Shown here one piece after another: positions 57,833 to 64,000 of a stretch of 64,000 nucleotides of DNA. The stretch is from Zygnema cylindricum (taxonomy: Eukaryota; Streptophyta; Zygnematophyceae; Zygnematales; Zygnemataceae), in the NCBI GenBank assembly GCA_037447655.1, contig JBBHKE010000480.1, forward strand, positions 1 to 64,000, written 5' to 3'. Made by a program: the position numbers and the translations under genes. The first letter of the stretch is position 1. Each line of letters starts with the position of its first letter. A model generated the notes under the pieces. That model was given only the letters and a program-made list of their open reading frames with translations, searched no databases and was not told the DNA's origin.

Positions 57833-58041
57833 TGCCGGCCGTGTGATTTTTTTTTTTTTTTGCAAGCGCTACACTTTTTTAACCGCCGGTACAATATTCC
57901 GCCAGTCAAAGTTTTTCGACGGATTAACCGTCAGATCTGAAATTAAAGGTACGTAGCCTGTACAAAATTGTACTTCAAATGTACAATTTCTGACAACTAC
58001 CTGCGCGCAGCAAAAATCGTCTCTGCGATTAGCAATTCCCT
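57833..58041. mobile_element. Family D fragment at the duplication junction
   Basis: It begins ccggccgtgtgattttt and ends TCTGCGATTAGCAATTCCCT, matching the right half of the foldback at 31,003-32,301 with an internal deletion of atgacggtcgacgtt. Its left edge coincides with the end of the duplicated gene segment. Confidence 0.8.
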
Positions 58042-58421
58042 AATTTTAATTACAACCGTCGAACTGACAACCTGACAAGCGTGCACGGATAAATATGTTT
58101 TAAGTGGCGGCAGTCGTTCCGTCGAACGTAACATCATAGTGACGGGCATGGAAACCCACATTCGAGGACCTTCCGACATTTCCGTGGAATCCGGACAAAT
58201 TTGAAAGTGACCGTTGGGAACTTCTACCAAGCAGCAATCTCCAGTATTCCTTCAATCCTTGCACCATTTCCTGCGCTTCTTCCCTCCTTTCCTCTGTTTT
58301 CCACCCTTTGCACCTCGTAAAACAAAAAAGCTGAAGCTACAACTTCTCTGCTGTTCCACCAAGGACGTAATATTTTTTTCCTTATTATAATTAGTGTTTT
58401 TCTCAGGATTCTGGCGAGAGT
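58042..58421 (+). promoter_or_regulatory. Probable promoter and 5' leader of the DSN1-like gene
   Basis: This is the 380-base interval between the family D fragment and the start codon. It contains a short family C2 remnant (cctgacaagcgtgcacgg, then gttttaagtggcgg) near 58,070-58,110, pyrimidine-rich sequence around 58,250-58,310, and a tttttctcag acceptor-like site just before the gene, which may end a leader intron. No unambiguous TATA box is seen. Confidence 0.35.
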
Positions 58422-60631
58422 ATGGCCACATACATAAGGAAAATAGACGACGTTTGGCTCGAAGAAGATGGTATAGTCTTCAAGCGAGTCAAAAAGGGAG
58501 CTCTAAAGAGAATACCTACGCCTCTCTCCACCCTTAAATCCAATGGAATTTCAGATTTTTGCTCCACCAATCCTCCTCCAGCAACGCCAACCGCTGCTTC
58601 GTCGAAAAGGACTGCAAACTCCTCTGAAACCCTAAGTACGCGAAAAGAAGCAGTTAACCCTGTTTTTACGGATGTCCTGCATGGAAACGATTGTGAGGGC
58701 TTGTCAGTTAAGCAGCCATTGAATGGAGAAAAATCAGCAACCTCTGTATCTCTGAAAGGGACAAGAAATTGTTTTGAAACCCTAAGTGCAAGGAAGGAGA
58801 CAGTTAGCCCTTCTTTTTTAAAATTTTCACAAGCAAAGGGTTTAGAAGGGTCCGCATTGATTGGAGAAAAACCAGCGACAACTGTCGCACTCAAAGAAAC
58901 GGCGACTTCCTCCGAAACCCTAAATACAAGAAATGAAAATGGTGAAAATGAGGATCCTTCTCATATGGACGCTTCAAATGCACCGTATGGTGAAATGCCA
59001 GCTGGCAAACAGCCGCTGATCGATAAAGTACGGACAGCAGAATATCCTGACAAAGAACAGTACTTTTTACAGCCCTGCTCTGTCCGTACAGAAATTGTCC
59101 GTACAGAATTTCTAGCTGCAGGAGGACTGGAAGAAATTGAAGTTGGAAAAGCTCATGTGGAAAATCAGGATGAAAAAAGTTTTCCGGATGTACAAGAGGA
59201 AGGAGAGCGAAATCAAGGAGAGGCGAAGGAAGGAGAGGCGAAGGAAGGAGAACAAAAGGAAGAGGTTGAGTCAAAGGGTGAGTCCATGGTCAAGGAAACG
59301 TTAGGGTCAGAGAACAATATGGCGAAAAAGTATCCTAGGGCAGAGCAATGGCGTAAGCTTTTTGTGGATGCTTGTAGGACCGCGCTATCGAATTTCCCCG
59401 GAAAAACAAAAGAAAAGAAAGCAGTTGCCGTGGTTTTAACGGACTGGATAAAACAGGTTTTGCCATTGGTAATCTGTTCTGATGTCGGAATCCCGTGTCA
59501 GACTAGTCGAGCAACGACGATAACACGAAAACAAAAAGAATTACATTTGCTTTCGAAGAAAGCGGAAATGTTAAGACATTCAAAAGAACAACATGAGGTG
59601 GAAATTAGGCAATATGAGCATTGGCTGGATCAGAGCAGCTGGAAGATGGATGTATCAGAGAATAAAGCTGTCAATGGAGTTGAAAATCTGGACAATTTGC
59701 ATACATTGGATGACAAATTGGAGTCTTCGGCTTCATACAATCTTAATGCAGTACAAGAGAATTTGGAAATGCAGGTGGGTTCTAATACTTACCTCTCTGA
59801 TACTTAATCCTCTTATATTTGTACTTTTTTTTTTAGTTATTTTTATTTTTTTCTCTCTTCTTTCTGGTTGCTTTATTCTGACTGGAATGAAAAGTAAAGA
59901 TAGCCTTGACGCTGTTTTTTCCATGACTGTTAAACTGGTGGTAGTTGGAGCAAGTAAAAAACTGGAAATATTCTGACTGGAATGGAAGTAAAGCTACAAA
60001 AACAATCAGTGACTTTACTTTCTCCATGGACCTGAAACTGAATTTTCTACTGATGGTAAACTGCCCATCGTCATTAGCGTTAAGGATTTATTACTGTCAA
60101 AGCGAAGTTAGAACTGTGACTGACAGTGACATTTACTATTACTGATGGTAGTTGGGCAGGTTATTGATTTTGCTTTTTTCTGACTTGAATGGAAGTAAAG
60201 CCACGAAAGCAATCCGTGAATTTACTTTAATAATCTGTGACTGTCTCAATGAACCCAAAAGTGAAATTTTTACTGATGTTGGTTCCGAGGCAGGTAAATA
60301 TAATGGAAGCCATTTCAAGTTTTATCCTTTTTTGACCTTAGTCGAAGCGTATTCAAGTTTAAAGTTTTTTCGACGCTAATGAAAGTAAAGCCGATAGTAA
60401 CATTTGGCTTTTCCCATGAACCTAAAAAACTTTTTGTTTTTTTTATTGATGGTGGTTGGCTAGCAGATGGATAAGCTGGAAGCTTTTCTCAACCAAATGA
60501 ATGACATGTGTGACAAAGCGGAAGTTTTGAGCAACGATTTGGCCAAAAAAATTCACAATGATTCCTTTCTGAGCTTAATAAGGTTCACACCTCGGACACT
60601 ACTTAGAGCCATAGCAACTGAACCTCTTTAG
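58422..60631 (+). CDS. Coiled-coil protein resembling kinetochore subunit DSN1
   Basis: Two exons are inferred: 58,422-59,774 (451 codons) and 60,467-60,631 (54 codons plus stop), giving 505 residues. The intron 59,775-60,466 starts GTGGGT after ATGCAG, ends TAGCAG, and is phase 0. The N-terminal part (about 1-290) is Ser/Thr-rich, with three imperfect repeats around SSETLSTRKE, FETLSARKE and SSETLNTRNE, then an Glu/Lys stretch (EAKEGEAKEGEQKEE). A conserved-looking block starts at about residue 308 (EQWRKLFVDACRTALSNF, DWIKQVLPLVICSD). A coiled coil follows at about 365-405 (RKQKELHLLSKKAEMLRHSK). The last exon has a second helix (MDKLEAFLNQMNDMCDKAEV) and a TPRTLLRAI ending. A helical block, coiled coil and basic C-terminus ending in a TPR.LL-like motif is how DSN1 of the Mis12 kinetochore complex is built. 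The identification rests on that resemblance only. A truncated copy lies upstream. Confidence 0.72.
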
Positions 60632-60952
60632 TTGAAGGCATTTAATGTGGGAAATCATTTTATGTCATAGATTAGATAGGTTTTTTAGATTGCAGGTAAC
60701 TTTCAGAAGTGGGATGATCTTTTTCGTGTAGTTGGAAAGAAAAGAAAATATGAGAGTGGTTAGAAAAAAATAAATCGGTGGCACAGTAATTTGAGTCCCT
60801 TCCGTTTTTTTCTTTTTTCATGTTTCCAAAAGAAGTTATGATTGTAGATAAATGCCTCATTAGTGTAGTCGTATTTTTTTTTTGTTTATACTTAATATTG
60901 AGTCCGACTTAAATGCTGTGTGACAAAATCGGTCCAAAAATACTGAATTCTT
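60632..60952 (+). other. 3' untranslated region shared by both gene copies
   Basis: This is almost identical to 57,512-57,832. An AATAAA hexamer at about 60,768 (aaaaaaataaatcgg) is a plausible polyadenylation signal. Identity with the upstream copy ends at 60,952, where this copy continues into unique sequence. Confidence 0.5.
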
Positions 60953-61805
60953 GACGGTGTCATTCATTTTTTGACCATTTGAAAGAAAACTGGTTAAAAA
61001 AACTGAAAATTGCTTTTAAGAGTTTCCTTACAAGTGAGGAAGTGTTCACTTAATAAATAAGCTAAAACTTGTGGTAAATGTCAATTGTGTGAAGGCCTGT
61101 TCTCACAGAGACTGGCGGTTTTTTAATTATAATTAGGAAAAGTATTGACGTTGTATTCAAAAAATGACAAGTTTAGAAGCTATTATAGAGGTGGAGCAAT
61201 AAGAACACTTCTGGTAGTACGCCATGTTAGAATTTATAGGACGTAGGAGTTGTCTATATATCATCTTGCTGTACCAGTATGATTTCCTTGTGTGTGTTTT
61301 TTTTCCGTGAGACTTTATTTAAGAAAGCATGCATACTAAACGCACTGCATACTAAATAAACAATACATACATCGTATCATTGAGTTATATGTTATATGTT
61401 GAGCTAAAATATATTTATTAATCGAAACTACAGAATAGATTTTATTTCCAAGAACTCGATGGTAATACGATCAAAGTACAAAACATGATTGTAACTAAAA
61501 AAAATTGATGACCAACGAAGGTTAAAGACCAAAAATCCTACAGGACCAAAAACACAACAAAAGTGCTTTAAAGGCCTAAAAGAAAAGAAATAAAGCAAGT
61601 ATAACAAAACTAAACTATTGAAACACTACAAACTACCCTAGACACTAAAGCCTCAAACTACGCCCAACTAAAGATGAGAACTACGGATATCATCTATATG
61701 CGCCAGGTAGTGTGCTGCTTTGACTCTGGTGTTCAAGAACGAAACTACAGGCAACTATTGTGTTATGCATATATTACCGTACATATTATTGTTATTATTA
61801 ATAAC
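60953..61805. other. Intergenic, nothing recognised
   Basis: AT-rich DNA with a small direct repeat (catactaaacgcactgcatactaaat, about 61,331-61,356) and no open frame of interest. Confidence 0.5.
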
Positions 61806-61847
61806 AGGGAATTGCTAATCGCAGAGACGATTTTTTCTGCGCGCAGG

Positions 61848-62050
61848 TACACCGCGCATCGTTATTAGCGTTATGAACTCTATATCGGCGCCCCCAAATT
61901 TTGACATTGATACCTAAAATAGAATAAACTACACTATTTAAGGACGTGGACCATAATCTGCCACGTCTCCTGGCACTAAATTAGAATGAATGACGCTAAT
62001 TTTTTCTTTACTCTAATAATTTCTCAACGCTAATAACGATTCGCGGTGTA
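61848..62050. mobile_element. Family C3 element nested in family D (TA duplication)
   Basis: The host reads gcgcgcagg-TA-gttgtcag in the uninterrupted copy at about 31,040; here TA is duplicated around CACCGCGCATCGTTATTAGCG...CTAATAACGATTCGCGGTG. The interior matches 19,238-19,440 inverted. Confidence 0.93.
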
Positions 62051-62312
62051 GTTGTCAGAAATTGTACATTTGAAGTACAGTTTCGTACAAGCTACGTACA
62101 TTTAAGTTCACATTTGACAGTCAACCCGTCGAACAAATTTGACTGGCGAACTATTGTAACGGCTGTTAAAAAAAGTGTCGCGCTTGCGAACGTCGACCGT
62201 CATAAAAAAAAAACAATTCACACGGCCGGCACAGGTTTACTGTAGCAAAACTGCGGCATCCACATATAAATATAATGGCACTGTGAGAGCACACACACCG
62301 ACATTTGACTTA

Positions 62313-63093
62313 GGGTATGTCCCCATGTACTTGTAACTTAGCGAACTTACTTTGTATTTTAGCGCGGATCCGCCGGACCCGGTTTTCAAGTGTCCCTATG
62401 TCTGTAAGGACGAAATCGTAACTTACGCTTGTGACGATTGTATACGTCGACAATACCTGTGACGGTTGTCAACGTCTACAATCTGTGGTCGCACGTTATT
62501 TTTTGGAACTGCTTGTGACGTCGCATGTCTTACCGTGACATTGTAGACGTACCGCCTTCCAGCCTGTGCCGTTTCACGGTTGAAGACGAGGCGCTTTGCC
62601 TTTGCGTCTCCTGTCCGGTCGACGTGAAATGGCATCGGAATTTGAAGACCCCTGCAAAAAAAAAATCCGTATTGGACGAAAACGGACAAATCCAAACAAA
62701 TTGTGTACTTTTCTTCGTCGTATTGAAACCCAAACGGACAAAACATAGCGAATTTTGTACTATTCTTTGTCCTTGGAAGTCGTATGAAAATTTTCGAAAA
62801 TTACGGCACATGCGAATATATGTTCCTATTTGTTTATAGAAAATCCCTAGTTTTAAAACACATCGCGCATGTGTTTTAAAGAAAAAAGTTGAAGATGACG
62901 TTTTTTGTCGTCAAAGTGGGTCGAAAAACACAAGACGACAAATTTTCGTACATATTTAAGTTTGAGGATGACACAAATTGTACTCTACAAATTTGCAATT
63001 CCTTCGTACGGTTGGAACTTAGGCAGTACGACGCTAAGTTTCGCAGGAAAACGACAGAAAAAAACCCTTACTTATGCACACGGGGACATACCC
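62313..63093 (+). mobile_element. Family A element nested in family D (781 bp)
   Basis: It has TTA at 62,310-62,312 and 63,094-63,096, with ends GGGTATGTCCCCATGTACTT and TGCACACGGGGACATACCC. The shared family frame is open (62,525-62,839, 104 codons, MSYRDIVDVPPSSLCRF). Confidence 0.92.
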
Positions 63094-63282
63094 TTAGCGG
63101 CAAAAATGGAATCTAATCGCGAACCGTTACACTGAACTTGGACACAAATTAAAGGACGACGTACAACATGTATAAACTCGCACGAAACGAAATAAATTTC
63201 GTACAAAATAAAAAAGCGTACCCGCGTATGAATATCGATGAAGGTAAAATGACGAGTCGTCACGCGCTACCAAATGAAGCAA

Positions 63283-63335
63283 CACTATTTACGAATCAAC
63301 ATTCCTACATTTAAAACGTTGATTCGTAAATAGTG
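63283..63335. repeat. Perfect 18-bp stem hairpin within family D
   Basis: CACTATTTACGAATCAAC at 63,283-63,300 is exactly complementary in inverse to 63,318-63,335, with a 17-base loop. It is absent from the family D copy at 31-32 kb, so it may be the terminus pair of a very small nested insertion. Confidence 0.8.
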
Positions 63336-63584
63336 TGGCTGAATAAATGTGAAGTACGTTTTCAATGTAGAGGTGTTGATTTTTTTTTATGACGGTCGAC
63401 TATCCCAAGCGCGACACTTTTTTAACCGCCGTTACAATATTTCGCCAATCAAATTTGTTCGACGGGTTGACCGTCAAATCTGGACTTAAAGGTACAAAGC
63501 TTGTACGAAAATGTACTTCAAATGTACAATTTCTGACAACTACCTACGCGCAGCAAAAATTGTCTCTGCGATCAGCAATTCCCT

Positions 63585-63801
63585 AGTAATATTATAAATA
63601 TTATTAATAGTATGTATGGTAATACACATCACCATACGTTACTGGTCAGTTAAAGATTTTTAAAGACCGTTCTTCGTCACTTCGAACCAGCAGTATTTAT
63701 TAGGTAAATATTATTAAATATAAACAATTAACCTTGAGTTCTTGAAAGAGTACAAACGTGCACAAATTGAAGGAAGCTAAAAACTATTCATACGGTATAG
63801 T
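63585..63801. other. AT-rich spacer, nothing recognised
   Basis: Repeated aatatta motifs with no gene. Confidence 0.5.
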
Positions 63802-64000
63802 AAACCGCGAATCGTTATTAGTGTCAATGTCACTAAGTTGGGTTCTTAAAATTTGATTTTTTTTCCTCAAATAGGATACATGATTTTAATTTTTCCTTGA
63901 CGTTAATTAAGGTACCGTACAAAATAGCGTAAAGAACGAAAGTACGATAATATCTAAATAGTGTGGTGTACGTTCGATGTCAGACCGTACATAAATGTAC
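63802..64000. mobile_element. Left part of a family C element cut by the window edge
   Basis: It starts TA-AACCGCGAATCGTTATTAG and contains the atagtgtggtgtacg motif of long family C copies near 63,958. The right end lies outside the window. Confidence 0.65.

Larger units (their letters stand above)
61806..63584. mobile_element. Family D foldback with two nested elements
   Basis: Outer ends are AGGGAATTGCTAATCGCAGA and CTCTGCGATCAGCAATTCCCT. The long inverted repeats hold the same landmarks as 31,003-32,301: gttgtcagaaattgtac, cgtcgaccgtcat, cacacggccggc. Removing the nested family C and family A copies leaves about 0.8 kb. It also keeps a diverged family G sequence at 63,099-63,260. No transposase; superfamily unknown. 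Confidence 0.82.

Overview
The window is nuclear DNA of a eukaryote, most likely a streptophyte (land plant or close algal relative). It holds a PEPKR2/CDPK-type protein kinase, a PIF/Harbinger transposase relic, plant-style splice sites, and non-autonomous DNA transposons with TTA, TA and 8-bp target duplications. Long GA, CT and AT microsatellites run through it. I cannot name the species. Only two intact-looking protein genes stand out: a single-exon Ser/Thr kinase (11.0-13.7 kb) and a two-exon gene (58.4-60.6 kb) whose architecture resembles the kinetochore protein DSN1. Most of the rest is repeat DNA.

Layout. 0-7.6 kb: degenerate tandem repeats, then nested or scrambled transposon fragments and a GC-richer stretch without a recognisable gene. 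7.6-27.6 kb: a giant inverted repeat whose arms are about 3 kb each once later insertions are subtracted. They run into GA/CT microsatellites at their inner ends and enclose the kinase gene. The right arm carries two insertions (787 bp and 1.4 kb, both with TTA duplications) whose empty sites are preserved in the left arm. 27.6-35.75 kb: an 8.1-kb near-perfect palindrome with arms of about 3.7 kb, centred on a foldback element that itself contains two smaller elements. 35.8-47.6 kb: dispersed elements, including two hAT-type elements with 8-bp duplications and several TA-flanked elements. 47.6-52 kb: a duplicated 0.9-kb segment followed by a broken Harbinger transposase. 52.2-55.4 kb: complementary CT/GA-rich arrays and long AT arrays. 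56-61 kb: the DSN1-like gene with a recent truncated upstream copy. 61.8-64 kb: another foldback element with two nested insertions, then a TA-flanked element cut by the window edge.

How it fits together. I label the element families here for convenience; the names are mine. Family A (TTA duplication, ends GGGTATGTCCCCATGT) and family B (TTA duplication, ends with TCCATCAGGCG) look Harbinger-mobilised. The subterminal sequence of family A resembles the segments upstream of the Harbinger transposase, so that locus may be a relic of the source element. Family C (TA duplication, ends CACCG..AATCG.TATTAG) is very abundant. Family D is a foldback element of about 0.8 kb found at the palindrome centre, at the breakpoint of the DSN1-like duplication, and at 61.8-63.6 kb. 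Element-derived DNA is conspicuously rich in the tetranucleotide GTAC. The two most unusual objects are the kinase framed by 3-kb inverted arms and the giant palindrome directly beside it.
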